A stretch of 64,000 bases of DNA. Origin: CAIKMD01 sp963702925. GTDB lineage: Bacteria > Pseudomonadota > Alphaproteobacteria > ATCC43930 > CGMCC-115725. Numbering within the stretch: position 1 is the first letter of the stretch; each line of letters opens with the position of its first letter. Below the pieces are notes generated by a model. It did not search any database. It was not told the DNA's origin and saw nothing but the letters and a program-made list of their open reading frames with translations. Shown piece by piece: positions 9,647-18,318 of the stretch. Both the position numbers and the translations under genes were made by a program. The stretch covers positions 558,001-622,000 of the forward strand of contig OY969771.1 in the NCBI GenBank assembly GCA_963702925.1, written 5' to 3'.

Positions 9647-9764
9647 CCCCTCCCCCCTTGAGGGGGAGGGACAGGGTGGGGGGTAGGTTCGGAGAGCCGC
9701 GCGCGAGCGGCCCCCCACCCAGCAACGCGTGCGCGTTGCTGACCTCCCCCTCAAGGGGGGAGGT
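9647..9764. repeat. Compound inverted-repeat element
   Basis: Nested inverted repeats fill this gap. A CCTCCCCC-CTTGAG-GGGGGAGG type palindrome occurs near 9647-9670 and again in reverse orientation near 9742-9764. Inside them GGGTGGGGGG (from 9674) pairs with CCCCCCACCC (to 9720). A perfect hairpin AGCAACGCG-TG-CGCGTTGCT lies at 9721-9740. The whole could fold into a large cruciform. It looks like a non-coding dispersed repeat rather than a gene. Confidence 0.65.
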
Positions 9765-9781
9765 TTCGAAATGCAATTCCT

Positions 9782-10294
9782 TCATCCAGTATCGTCATCG
9801 ATGACGTAGAAATGCCCGACGAGGTGGTGTGCCGTTGAGTTAACCCCGATTCCAAATTTCGCGCCTGTCGCGAGCGGGCGATCGTCAGGATCGTAGAGGA
9901 GCGTCCTTTGGACGCCGACCAAGAACGCACCACCGAGACCCCAGTTAAACGGTGTCGGCCCACCATGCTTCTCTGCGATCTGTGCCACGCAGGAAGGCCA
10001 CATGATGCCCAAACGGACGTAATCACCCGCGCGGAAGGCCAACACCCAAACCAACGGCCAGACGCCAAGCAGAATGGCAACGAGCGACGCGCTCCGCTGC
10101 CACATGCGCCGTCGTATTGCCGATCTCGTACGAATGAAGGTGATAAGCATCCATCCCACGAGTACCAGGAAACCAACCGCGCGAAGAGGGATACCGAGCA
10201 TCGGGGAGAATGAAAAAGCGATCCCGACGACGAGCGCTGTTGAAATCGGCACAATGAGCGGTCGAAGGAGAATTCTATCAGGCGGCTCGCGCAT
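9782..10294 (-). CDS. Hypothetical three-TM membrane protein
   Basis: A 170-residue protein of no recognised family. Hydrophobic segments lie near residues 8-27, 30-50 and 65-85, followed by a soluble C-terminal half of about 85 residues rich in Gly, with an LLYDPDDRP segment. The ATG at 10294 is preferred because GAGAAG lies 7 bases upstream; an in-frame start at 10324 is also open. Base composition is less GC-rich than the neighbouring catabolic genes, which suggests separate ancestry. It lies between the compound repeat and the cupin dioxygenase gene, transcribed in the same direction as the latter. Confidence 0.6.
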   Translation of the reverse strand: MREPPDRILLRPLIVPISTALVVGIAFSFSPMLGIPLRAVGFLVLVGWMLITFIRTRSAIRRRMWQRSASLVAILLGVWPLVWVLAFRAGDYVRLGIMWPSCVAQIAEKHGGPTPFNWGLGGAFLVGVQRTLLYDPDDRPLATGAKFGIGVNSTAHHLVGHFYVIDDDTG

Positions 10295-10333
10295 GAATGT
10301 GCTTCTCGCCCTCACTCCGGCCAAATGCTGAAC

Positions 10334-11548
10334 CTACGCCACCAGCTGCTCGACCGTGCCGTCGGCTTTGCGGCCTTGGACGCGATATTGGCCGATCTTT
10401 TGGAACAGCGGCGCGTCGGAGACGGCGTAAAGGATCGCGTCGCTGGTGCCGGTGTTGATGTGCCGCCGCCACAGGAAATTCGGCACCACGATGAGATCGT
10501 TGCGCTCCCAGTCGAAACGCTTGCCCGCGACTTCGGTTGCACCCGAGCCTTCCAACACGATGTAGAAGATGTTCGAGGTCTCGCGCTTCCAGCGCGTTTC
10601 TTCGCCCGGCCGCAGCATCTGCGCCGAATAGTCGAGCGTCGGGAACACCGGCGCGCCGGTCGCGGGATTGACGAAGCGCAGGCTGATGCCTTCATAAGGA
10701 TCGCCAGTCTCGTTGCGCAAAGCATCGAGCGTCTGCTTCACCTCGGCACCGCGATAATGGAACATCGGCGTGGTGTCATGGCCGAAGCCGCGCTGATTCG
10801 AGACGAAGCTCGGCACCACCCCGCCGAGGCCGTAGAGATTATGCGAATAGCCCGGCTTCAAGCTGGGCGCTTGGGCGCGCGCATTGCTCATCGTCGCGCC
10901 TTTGAACTGGTCGTCGAGCCAGTTGCAGTCGAGGATTTCCAAGAGCGGAAAATCGAGAATGTCGGCCCACACCACCGGCGCGCCGTCATCATTGCCGTGA
11001 TCGTGCCAAGTGCCGTTTGGCGTCAAAATCAGATCGCCGCGCTCGGCGATGCAGCGCTCGCCCTCGATCGTGGTGTAGCCTCCTTTGGGCGACAGAATCG
11101 TGCGGCTGGCATTGGGCGCGTGCACATGCACCGGCGCCACATCGCTGGGATTGTAGATCGAGATCGCGCAACGGATCGTGCTCGCGATCTGCAACCTGCC
11201 GCCGAAGCCAGGATTGGTGAGGAGGAATTGCTGCCGGTCGGCGAATTCGATCGGCGACACGTCGGCGTTACGCGCGATCTCGGCGATGCGGTCGAGATAG
11301 GGCGAGATTTCGCGCCAGCGCCAGCGATGCGGCAGCGCCTTCATCTGCGCCGTGCCGACTCTGCCGCCCGCAACCTGGCCGGCAACGTCGAGGCCGGTGT
11401 CGCGGAACCAAGGGCGTTGCGCGGGCGCATTGGCCTGGGTCCGCAACCAGATGTTGAACTCGCCCGCTTCCGCGTTGAGCCGCTCCATCGCTTCGCGCGC
11501 GCCTTGCGGCAGGGCTTTGGGGCGCGGATCGGTATCCGTCACAGCCAT
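10334..11548 (-). CDS. Gentisate 1,2-dioxygenase-like bicupin
   Basis: A 404-residue bicupin. Fe(II) ligands of the N-terminal cupin are visible as H141-x-H143 (HVHAPNA) and H182 (WHDHGN), matching gentisate, salicylate and 1-hydroxy-2-naphthoate dioxygenases. The C-terminal cupin near residues 320-395 has weaker ligand motifs. Family members cleave the ring between hydroxyl- and carboxyl-bearing carbons. A 327-residue paralog lies at 60629-61612. It is divergent from a catabolic run at 11682, and the 133-bp gap carries tandem 8-bp repeats. Neither maleylpyruvate isomerase nor fumarylpyruvate hydrolase is nearby, so gentisate itself may not be the substrate. Confidence 0.85.
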   Translation of the reverse strand: MAVTDTDPRPKALPQGAREAMERLNAEAGEFNIWLRTQANAPAQRPWFRDTGLDVAGQVAGGRVGTAQMKALPHRWRWREISPYLDRIAEIARNADVSPIEFADRQQFLLTNPGFGGRLQIASTIRCAISIYNPSDVAPVHVHAPNASRTILSPKGGYTTIEGERCIAERGDLILTPNGTWHDHGNDDGAPVVWADILDFPLLEILDCNWLDDQFKGATMSNARAQAPSLKPGYSHNLYGLGGVVPSFVSNQRGFGHDTTPMFHYRGAEVKQTLDALRNETGDPYEGISLRFVNPATGAPVFPTLDYSAQMLRPGEETRWKRETSNIFYIVLEGSGATEVAGKRFDWERNDLIVVPNFLWRRHINTGTSDAILYAVSDAPLFQKIGQYRVQGRKADGTVEQLVA

Positions 11549-11681
11549 GATTCGTTCCTCCTGGCGTCAGCATAGCCCGGCCCCGGGCGGCAACGAAGCC
11601 CTTTAGCCTTCTGCCCGATGATGCCATGATGCGCCATCAAGCCGGTCCGTCGATCCGGCAAGCCGATCAAGGGGAGACGCC

Positions 11682-12920
11682 ATGAAGTTCCATTGGTTCC
11701 ACCTCATGCCCTATCCGGAGCTGCCGGAGAACTTCAAGACCGATTACCGTTCGGTCTGGGTGGACGTGCCCTCGAGCCTGTTCGATCCCAAGGTCGGCCA
11801 TCGCGCTTACAACGATTACATGGACGAGCTCGAATATGCCGAGAGCGTCGGCTTCGACGGGATTTGCGTCAACGAGCATCACCAGAACGCCTATGGGCTG
11901 ATGCCCTCGCCCAATCTGATCGCGGCGGCGCTGGCGCGGCGCACCTCGCGCGCCAAGCTGATCGTGATGGGTAATTCGGTCGCGTTGTATGATCCGCCCA
12001 CCCGCGTCGCCGAAGAGATGGCGATGCTGGACTGCATGTCCGGCGGAAGGCTGGTGGCGGGATTTCCGGTCGGCACGCCGATGGACACGGTCTATGCCTA
12101 TGGCAAGTCGCCGGCCACTTTGCGCGACAAATATTACGAAGGCTGCAAGCTCATTCTGCGCGCCTGGAGCGAGCCAGAACCCTTCGCCTTCAACGGCAAA
12201 TACACCCAGCTGCGCTACGTCAATGTGTGGCCGCGCCCGATCCAGAAGCCGCATCCGCCGGTGTGGATTCCCGGCGGCGGCAGCGTCGAGACCTGGGATT
12301 GGTGCGTCGACAACGAGTTCCTGTACGCGAATCTTTCCTATTTCGGCTACATCGCCGGCCAGAAGGTCAATGACGGGTTCTGGGCGACGGTCGACAAGAA
12401 AGGCAAGGAGCGCAATCCCTATCGCTGCGGCTTTTTGCAATTCATCGCCTGCGCCGAAAACGATGCCGAAGCCGAGCGGCTTTATTCCGGCCCCGCGAGC
12501 TATTTCTATTCGCGTTGCCTTCACACCTATCCGGGCTTCGGCAACCCGCCGGGCTATACCTCGATCCCGACCATGCGCGCCGGCATCGAGAGCATGGTCG
12601 CGCGTGCGACGCGCCGCCAGGATGTCGAGAACCTGACCTGGAAAGAGATGATCACCCGCGGCTATATCGTCGCCGGCAGCCCGGACAGCATCGTGCAGCA
12701 GCTCACGGTTCTTGCCGACAACATGCATGTCGGCCATCTCATGGTGCTGTGCCAATACGGCGACATGTCGAAGGAAGTGACGATGTACAACACCACGCGC
12801 TTCGCCAAGGAAGTGATTCCAAAGCTGCGCAACAAGTTCAGCGAATACGAAGACAAATGGTGGCCGACCGATACGCTCGAGCATATCGCCGAGCCGGCGC
12901 CGCTCGCGGCGATCGTTTGA
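11682..12920 (+). CDS. Luciferase-like (LLM-class) flavin monooxygenase
   Basis: A 412-residue bacterial-luciferase-fold oxidoreductase. Typical blocks are the early VNEHHQNAYG, the GRLVAGFPVG segment and the IPGGGSVET segment in the second half. Such enzymes use reduced FMN or F420 to oxygenate organic substrates. It is preceded by a GGGGAG box and is the first gene of a plus-strand run whose spacings are small (7 bp to the next gene, then overlaps). A reductase partner is not seen here. Its place at the head of a hydrolase/dehydrogenase series suggests it performs the first oxygenation of the substrate. Confidence 0.86.
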   Translation: MKFHWFHLMPYPELPENFKTDYRSVWVDVPSSLFDPKVGHRAYNDYMDELEYAESVGFDGICVNEHHQNAYGLMPSPNLIAAALARRTSRAKLIVMGNSVALYDPPTRVAEEMAMLDCMSGGRLVAGFPVGTPMDTVYAYGKSPATLRDKYYEGCKLILRAWSEPEPFAFNGKYTQLRYVNVWPRPIQKPHPPVWIPGGGSVETWDWCVDNEFLYANLSYFGYIAGQKVNDGFWATVDKKGKERNPYRCGFLQFIACAENDAEAERLYSGPASYFYSRCLHTYPGFGNPPGYTSIPTMRAGIESMVARATRRQDVENLTWKEMITRGYIVAGSPDSIVQQLTVLADNMHVGHLMVLCQYGDMSKEVTMYNTTRFAKEVIPKLRNKFSEYEDKWWPTDTLEHIAEPAPLAAIV

Positions 12921-12927
12921 GGCGCGC

Positions 12928-13722
12928 ATGCTGACCAGCGAAACCACCAAGCTGAAGAACGGCCGCACCTGGCAGATCTATACCGGCGGCACCGGACCGG
13001 CGCTGCTTTGGCTGCACGGGTTAAGCGGCATCGCCGTGACCGACCCCCTGCTCGCGGCGCTCGAGCGCAAGCATCGCGTCATCGCGCCGCTGGCGCCGGG
13101 CTTCACCGATCTCGCCGAGATCGACGAGATCGGCAACATCCACGAGCTCGCGCTCGATTATGACGATCTGCTCGATCATCTGAAGCTCGACGGCGTGGCG
13201 ATGATCGGCCATTCCTTCGGCGCCATGATCGCGGCCGAGGTTGCGGCGCATTTTCCGCGCCGTGCCGAAAAGCTCGTGCTGCTCAATCCGGTCGGGCTCT
13301 GGAACGATGCCTATCCGGTCACCGACATCTTCGCCGAGCCCTATATGCAGATCGAGGCGATGCTGTGGCATGACAAGGAAAAGCGCGATGCCGCGGCGGC
13401 GCGGCTGCCCAATGCCGAGGGACCGATCGGCGAGGCGGAGCGCATCATTGCCGTGGCGCAAGCGCTGACCGCGGTGACCAAATTCGTCTGGCCGATCCCC
13501 GATCGCGGCTTGAAGAAACGCCTGCCGCGCATCGCCGCCTCGACCCTCGCCGTCTTTGCCGCCGAGGATTCCTTCATCTCGCCGCGCTATGCCGAGGATT
13601 TCTCGCGCGGGCTGCGCCGCGGCCAGACCGCGATCATCAGCAATGCGGGGCACATGCTGCCTTACGAGAAGACCGAGGAAGTCGCGGCGCTGATTGAGCG
13701 GTTCCTCGCAACGCCAAATTAG
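12928..13722 (+). CDS. Alpha/beta-fold hydrolase (C-C hydrolase or esterase type)
   Basis: A 264-residue alpha/beta hydrolase with HG oxyanion region (30-31), nucleophile elbow GHSFG with Ser96, and a C-terminal NAGHMLP carrying the catalytic His. An acidic residue in the AAEDSF block is the likely third member of the triad. It begins 7 bp after the luciferase-like gene and ends 10 bp before the next hydrolase, so it is almost certainly co-transcribed. Fold and context fit hydrolysis of an ester, lactone or ring-fission product. Confidence 0.84.
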   Translation: MLTSETTKLKNGRTWQIYTGGTGPALLWLHGLSGIAVTDPLLAALERKHRVIAPLAPGFTDLAEIDEIGNIHELALDYDDLLDHLKLDGVAMIGHSFGAMIAAEVAAHFPRRAEKLVLLNPVGLWNDAYPVTDIFAEPYMQIEAMLWHDKEKRDAAAARLPNAEGPIGEAERIIAVAQALTAVTKFVWPIPDRGLKKRLPRIAASTLAVFAAEDSFISPRYAEDFSRGLRRGQTAIISNAGHMLPYEKTEEVAALIERFLATPN

Positions 13723-13732
13723 GAAGCAAATA

Positions 13733-14662
13733 ATGCCGCTCCATCCGGTCGTCCAAAAAATGCTCGACGGGATGAAAGCGTCGGGCTGGAAGGGCATCGC
13801 GCAGACGACGCCCGACGAAGCCCGCGCCTTCATGGCGCAACGCGCGGTGATGTTCGGCGACGGGCCCGAGGTCGGCACGGTCGCGACTATCGAGATACCG
13901 ACCCGCGCCGGCAAAATCCGCGGCCGCACGCTGCTGCCGAAAGGCCCGCCCACCGCGCTGATTGTCTTCTATCACGGCGGCGGCTGGGTGATCGGCGGCA
14001 TCGATGAAAGCGAAATCATCGCGCGCTTCCTCGTGGAGAAGACCGGCGCCGGGGTTGCGTTGATCGATTACCGGCTGGCGCCGGAGCATCCTTTCCCGAC
14101 GCCGCTCGATGATTGCTACGACGCGCTGCTGTGGAGCGCGCAAGAAGCCGCAAAGCTGAAGGCGCCGATCGTGGTCGCCGGCGATAGCGCCGGCGGCAAT
14201 CTCGCGACCGTGTGCGCCGTGCTGGCGCGCGACCGGAACGGGCCGAAGATCGCGCTGCAGATTCTGATGTATCCGGTCTGCGATTGCGATATGGAGACCC
14301 CATCCTATCGCGATTTCGGCGCCGGCTATGTGCTCACCGCCGCCGATATGGGCTGGTTCTACGATCATTACCTGAAAGGCGACAAGACCAAGCGCGCCGA
14401 TCCGCTGATCTCGCCGCTGCGCGCGCGCGAACTTGCCGGTCTGCCGCCGGCTTTGATCATGACCGCGGAATATGACGTGCTGCGCGACGAGGCCGAGACT
14501 TACGGCAAGCGCTTGGCTGCGGCCGGCGTGAAGACTTGGATCCGGCGTTATCAAGGCGTGACCCACGGCTTCGTGCGCATGCAGAACATGCTCGATGTCG
14601 CGCGGCGCGGCATGGACGACATCGCGGCGGTGATGGCGGCGACGGTCGGCAAAGCGCGATGA
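13733..14662 (+). CDS. Hormone-sensitive-lipase family esterase
   Basis: A 309-residue alpha/beta hydrolase-3 protein. HGGG at 81-84 forms the oxyanion hole, and GDSAGG carries nucleophile Ser152. The C-terminal AEYDVLRDE and VTHGF segments carry the acid and the histidine. The ATG at 13733 has AGGAAG 6 bases upstream; longer in-frame starts would overlap the preceding gene. Its stop overlaps the start of the GMC gene as ATGA. HSL esterases cleave small acyl esters and aryl esters. Two hydrolases in tandem suggest two successive hydrolytic steps. Confidence 0.87.
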   Translation: MPLHPVVQKMLDGMKASGWKGIAQTTPDEARAFMAQRAVMFGDGPEVGTVATIEIPTRAGKIRGRTLLPKGPPTALIVFYHGGGWVIGGIDESEIIARFLVEKTGAGVALIDYRLAPEHPFPTPLDDCYDALLWSAQEAAKLKAPIVVAGDSAGGNLATVCAVLARDRNGPKIALQILMYPVCDCDMETPSYRDFGAGYVLTAADMGWFYDHYLKGDKTKRADPLISPLRARELAGLPPALIMTAEYDVLRDEAETYGKRLAAAGVKTWIRRYQGVTHGFVRMQNMLDVARRGMDDIAAVMAATVGKAR

Positions 14663-16284
14663 ACAGCGCCGCGCCGGACGAGGAATTCGACTACATCATC
14701 ATCGGAGCCGGCTCGGCCGGCTGCGTCATCGCCAACCGCTTAAGCGCCGATCCGAACGCGCGCGTGCTGTTGTTGGAAGCGGGGCCAGACGACGACAGCA
14801 TCTTCATCCGCATGCCGGCGGGCAATTTCAAAGTCATCCCGACCGAGCGCAGCTTCAAATACACCACCGAGCCCGAGCCTGCCGCGCATGGCCGAAGGCT
14901 TTTCGTGCCGCAAGGCCGCACCTTGGGCGGCGGCAGCTCGGTCAACGGCATGGTCTATATCCGCGGCCAGAAGGAAGACTACGAGGATTGGCGTGCGCAA
15001 GGCTGCCCCGGCTGGGGCTATGACGATGTGCTGCCTTATTTTCGCAAATCGGAAGCCAATGCCACGCTCTCGGGCCGTTATCACGGCGCGGACGGGCCGC
15101 TCAACGTCGCCGATCTGCGCCATCATCATCCGCTGAGCGAAGCCTTCATCCGCGCAGCGCAGGAGATCGGCGAAACCCAGAACCGGCCGATCCCTTATAA
15201 TTACGACTTCAACGGCGAAAGCCAGGAAGGCGTCGGCTTTCACCAGGTGACGCAGGTGGATGGCGAGCGCGCCAGCACGGCGCATTGCTATCTGCGCGCG
15301 GCCGAGCTTCGGCCCAATCTCACGGTCATGACCGACGCGCCCACCGACCGTGTGCTAATCGACGGCAAGCGCGCGGTCGGCGTCGCCTATCGCGCGAACG
15401 GAAGCGGGCCGACCGCCGCCTTGGCGCGGCGCGAGGTGATCGTGACCGCAGGCGCGCTGGCGAGCCCGACCGTGCTCATGCGCTCGGGCATCGGCCCGGC
15501 GGCGCATCTGCGCGAGCACGGCATTTCGGTCGTGCTCGACCGTCCGTCGGTCGGCGGCAATTTCCAGGATCACCTTTCGGTGCCGGTGCATGGCCAGTGC
15601 AAGGAGCCGGTGAGCGTGTTGGGCCAGGAAAAAGGCCTCAACGGCCTCAAGAATTTCCTGCAATGGTATTTCTTCCGCACCGGACTCGTGACCTCGAACG
15701 TGGTCGAGGCCGGCGGTTTCTTCGATCTCGACGGCGACGGGCGCTGCGACACGCAATTCGCGTTTCTGCCGATTCTGCGCGGCGAGTTGAACGCGCCCAT
15801 GCCGGCGATTCACGGCCTCTCGGTGCAGCCTTGCCTGATGCGCCCGAAATCGCGCGGCGAGATCCGCTTGAAAAGCGCCGATCCCGCCGCCCAACCTTTG
15901 TTCAAAGGCAATTACCTCTCGCATCAAGACGACGTGGCGCAGCTCGTGCGCGGCACGCGGCTGGCGCGGCGCATGTTGAAAGCGCCGTCTTTGGCGCGGG
16001 TGCTGATCGGCGAATTCCTGCCGGGCGAAACCGTGCCCGACGAGGACAAGCCGCTCGAGGAATTCGTGCGGCAATACGCCAAGACGGTGTTTCACCCGGT
16101 CGGCACCTGCCGCATGGGCTCCGATCCGGATGCGGTGGTCGATCCGAAGCTGCGCGTCAAAGGCATCGAAGGCTTGCGCGTGGCCGATGCCTCGATCATG
16201 CCGACGGTGACGAGCGGCAACACCAACGCGCCCACCATCATGATCGCCGAGCGCGCCGCCGATTTCATCGCGCGCGGGAATTAA
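14659..16284 (+). CDS. GMC-family FAD oxidoreductase
   Basis: A 541-residue GMC oxidoreductase with FAD motif GAGSAGC near residues 16-22, the GRTLGGGSSVNG block, a GALASPTVLMRSGIG signature, and a C-terminal HPVGTCRMG with a GNTNAP segment completing the active site. It resembles choline and alkan-1-ol dehydrogenases. The ATG at 14659 overlaps the preceding stop (ATGA), showing translational coupling. It precedes an ACMSD-type amidohydrolase by 19 bp. Probable role: oxidation of an alcohol intermediate, with electrons possibly passing to the cytochrome c at 18319-18861 (inference). Confidence 0.88.
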   Translation: MNSAAPDEEFDYIIIGAGSAGCVIANRLSADPNARVLLLEAGPDDDSIFIRMPAGNFKVIPTERSFKYTTEPEPAAHGRRLFVPQGRTLGGGSSVNGMVYIRGQKEDYEDWRAQGCPGWGYDDVLPYFRKSEANATLSGRYHGADGPLNVADLRHHHPLSEAFIRAAQEIGETQNRPIPYNYDFNGESQEGVGFHQVTQVDGERASTAHCYLRAAELRPNLTVMTDAPTDRVLIDGKRAVGVAYRANGSGPTAALARREVIVTAGALASPTVLMRSGIGPAAHLREHGISVVLDRPSVGGNFQDHLSVPVHGQCKEPVSVLGQEKGLNGLKNFLQWYFFRTGLVTSNVVEAGGFFDLDGDGRCDTQFAFLPILRGELNAPMPAIHGLSVQPCLMRPKSRGEIRLKSADPAAQPLFKGNYLSHQDDVAQLVRGTRLARRMLKAPSLARVLIGEFLPGETVPDEDKPLEEFVRQYAKTVFHPVGTCRMGSDPDAVVDPKLRVKGIEGLRVADASIMPTVTSGNTNAPTIMIAERAADFIARGN

Positions 16285-16303
16285 TCAGTCAGGGGAGAAA
16301 CCT

Positions 16304-17269
16304 ATGCCGGCGCCTTACCGCATCGACACGCATCACCACATCCTGCCGCCGAAATGGCTTGCCGAAGAACGCGAGCGCATCCTCGCCGACGCGCAAGCGA
16401 TCCCGGTCGAGCAGCAACTTGCCTGGACGCCCGCGGGCGCGATCGAGGCGATGGACGCGGCGGGCACGGCCACCGCGATCATCTCGGTTTCGACCCCGGG
16501 CGTGTGGTTCGGCAATGAAGAGCAGTCGCGGCGTCTGGCACGTATCGTCAACGAATACGGCGCGCAGATGGGGCGCGATCACAAAGGCCGCTTCGGCATG
16601 TTCGCCGCTTTGCCTTTTCCCGATGTCGATGGCAGCCTCAAGGAAATCGAATACGCGCTCGACGTCCTGAAGCTCGACGGCATCGGTCTCATGACCTCCT
16701 ATGGCGATACCTGGCCCGGCAATCCGAAATACGCGCCGATCTTCGACGAGCTCAACCGGCGCAAATCGGTGGTGTATTTCCACCCGACCGCGCCGACTTG
16801 CTGCACGCATCTGGTGCCCGGGATTTCGACCGCGACGATCGAATTCCCGACCAATTCCACGCGCTGCATCACCGATCTCCTTTATAGCGGCACGTTTACG
16901 CGCTGCCCCGATCTGCGCTTTATCTTCTCGCATGGCGGCGGGACCTTGCCGATGCTGGCGGGACGGATCGAAGGCTCGCTCAGCCGGCCTTTCGCGCGCG
17001 TAGCGGCCGAGCGCAATCCGAAAGGCGCGCTGCACGAATTCCGCAAGCTGTTCTATGACGTCGCGAGCACGACCAATCCGACCGCCTTGGGCGCGCTCCT
17101 CAGCATGGCGCCGATCACGCAGATTCTTTTCGGCTCGGATTATCCGTTCTGGGGCATCGATACTTTCGCCAAGCAGTTGAAGTCGCTCAGCCTGCCCGCC
17201 GAAGCCGTGGCCGCGATCGAGCGCGAGAATGCATTGCGGCTTTTCCCGAAATACGCGGCGCGGCCGTGA
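16304..17269 (+). CDS. Amidohydrolase, ACMSD-type decarboxylase family
   Basis: A 321-residue amidohydrolase_2 protein with metal ligands H10-x-H12, H160, H210 (SHGGG) and D279 (GSDYPF). It is a paralog of the protein at 64-1002. Known relatives decarboxylate aminocarboxymuconate semialdehyde or hydroxylated aromatic acids. A GGGGAG box lies 10 bases upstream. The end overlaps the next gene, a cupin, by the four bases GTGA. A cupin and a RidA-like protein directly downstream recall the order of functions in 3-hydroxyanthranilate degradation, but the identification stops at family level. Confidence 0.86.
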   Translation: MPAPYRIDTHHHILPPKWLAEERERILADAQAIPVEQQLAWTPAGAIEAMDAAGTATAIISVSTPGVWFGNEEQSRRLARIVNEYGAQMGRDHKGRFGMFAALPFPDVDGSLKEIEYALDVLKLDGIGLMTSYGDTWPGNPKYAPIFDELNRRKSVVYFHPTAPTCCTHLVPGISTATIEFPTNSTRCITDLLYSGTFTRCPDLRFIFSHGGGTLPMLAGRIEGSLSRPFARVAAERNPKGALHEFRKLFYDVASTTNPTALGALLSMAPITQILFGSDYPFWGIDTFAKQLKSLSLPAEAVAAIERENALRLFPKYAARP

Positions 17270-17778
17270 GCGAGCCGAGCCCGGGCTTTCCGCCGATCCG
17301 GCGGGTCATCACCGGCCATGACGCGCAAGGCGTCGCCAAGGTGCTGTGGGACGATCACGCAACCAACGCCAAGCCACCGCGTCACGGCTCGCGCTCGACC
17401 CTGGTCTGGTGCAGCGATGCGATGCCCGCGGATATTTCGATCGGCGAAAGGGTCGACGATATGGGCGCGCGCCTGCTCGGCACCGCGCCGCCGCCAAACG
17501 GCACGCGGTTTTGCGTGATCGATTTTCCGCCCGGCGCGCCGGGAACCATGCACCGGACCGAAACCTTGGATTACGTGCTCGTGCTCGACGGCGAGATCGA
17601 AATGGACATGGACCAATCGACGGTCACGCTCAAAGCCGGCGATATCCTCATCCAGCGCGGCACCAATCATTCCTGGGTCAATCGCAGCGACCGACCGGCG
17701 CGCCTCGCCTTCGTGTTGATCGACGCACAGCCGCTCGGCCTCGGCCATCCGGTGACAGGCGCCGCAAGCCCGGGGTAG
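17266..17778 (+). CDS. Small cupin-domain protein
   Basis: A 170-residue single cupin. Motif 1 reads GTMHRTETLDYVLVLDGE and motif 2 GDILIQRGTNHSWVN, leaving His, Glu and His as likely metal ligands. It starts with GTG inside the stop of the amidohydrolase (GTGA overlap). It could be a ring-cleavage dioxygenase, an isomerase or a ligand sensor; length is near that of 3-hydroxyanthranilate dioxygenase, but I cannot confirm that family from motifs alone. Confidence 0.8.
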   Translation: MSEPSPGFPPIRRVITGHDAQGVAKVLWDDHATNAKPPRHGSRSTLVWCSDAMPADISIGERVDDMGARLLGTAPPPNGTRFCVIDFPPGAPGTMHRTETLDYVLVLDGEIEMDMDQSTVTLKAGDILIQRGTNHSWVNRSDRPARLAFVLIDAQPLGLGHPVTGAASPG

Positions 17779-17820
17779 AGATCGACCGCTTTTTGCAATG
17801 CATTCGCGAGGGAGAGCGTC

Positions 17821-18225
17821 GTGGAAAAGAAATTCATCAATCCGCCGGAGCTCTATAAGCATCCGAACTATTCGCGGGTGGTCACGGTCAAAGGCCCGTG
17901 CAAGTTCATCTTCATCGCCGGGCAGACGCCCTCCGACGACCAATATCAGCCCGTGGGGAAGGGCGATTACAAGGCACAATACGAACGCGTCATCGCGGGG
18001 CTGACGATTCAGTTGAAGGCCGCCGGCGCGAGCTGGAACGATGTGGTTGTGAGCCGGATCTTTACCCTCGATGTCGACGCCCTGGCGAAGGTGCTACGCG
18101 ACCCCGCCACCAAACGCCCCGATAACAGCGAGCATCCGCCGACCAGCACCATGATCGGCGTAACGCGGCTCTCCCACCCCGACTTCCTGGTCGAGATCGA
18201 TCTTGTCGCGATCACCGAAGCCTGA
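17821..18225 (+). CDS. RidA/YjgF-family protein, catalytic Arg absent
   Basis: A 134-residue RidA (YjgF/YER057c/UK114) homologue, in which the FIAGQTP segment and the C-terminal VEIDLVAI strand are typical. The conserved arginine of deaminating RidA proteins (Arg105 in the PARS motif) corresponds here to Ser109 in PPTST, so standard imine deamination is doubtful and one of the Rid subfamilies without the Arg is more likely. 2-Aminomuconate deaminases belong to this superfamily, which makes the neighbouring ACMSD-type enzyme noteworthy. GTG start with a GGGAG box upstream. Confidence 0.85.
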   Translation: MEKKFINPPELYKHPNYSRVVTVKGPCKFIFIAGQTPSDDQYQPVGKGDYKAQYERVIAGLTIQLKAAGASWNDVVVSRIFTLDVDALAKVLRDPATKRPDNSEHPPTSTMIGVTRLSHPDFLVEIDLVAITEA

Positions 18226-18318
18226 TGGCTCGGCGACCGATCGCACGCTTGATTTGGCGCGCATCTCGGTCATTGTCATCCCGGCACGAGGGAAGATTCT
18301 GGCAAAGGAGTGATGTCG

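Noticed and set aside
10334..11548. Complete gentisate pathway
   Set aside because: Only dioxygenase-like cupins are present; maleylpyruvate isomerase and fumarylpyruvate hydrolase are not seen in the window.
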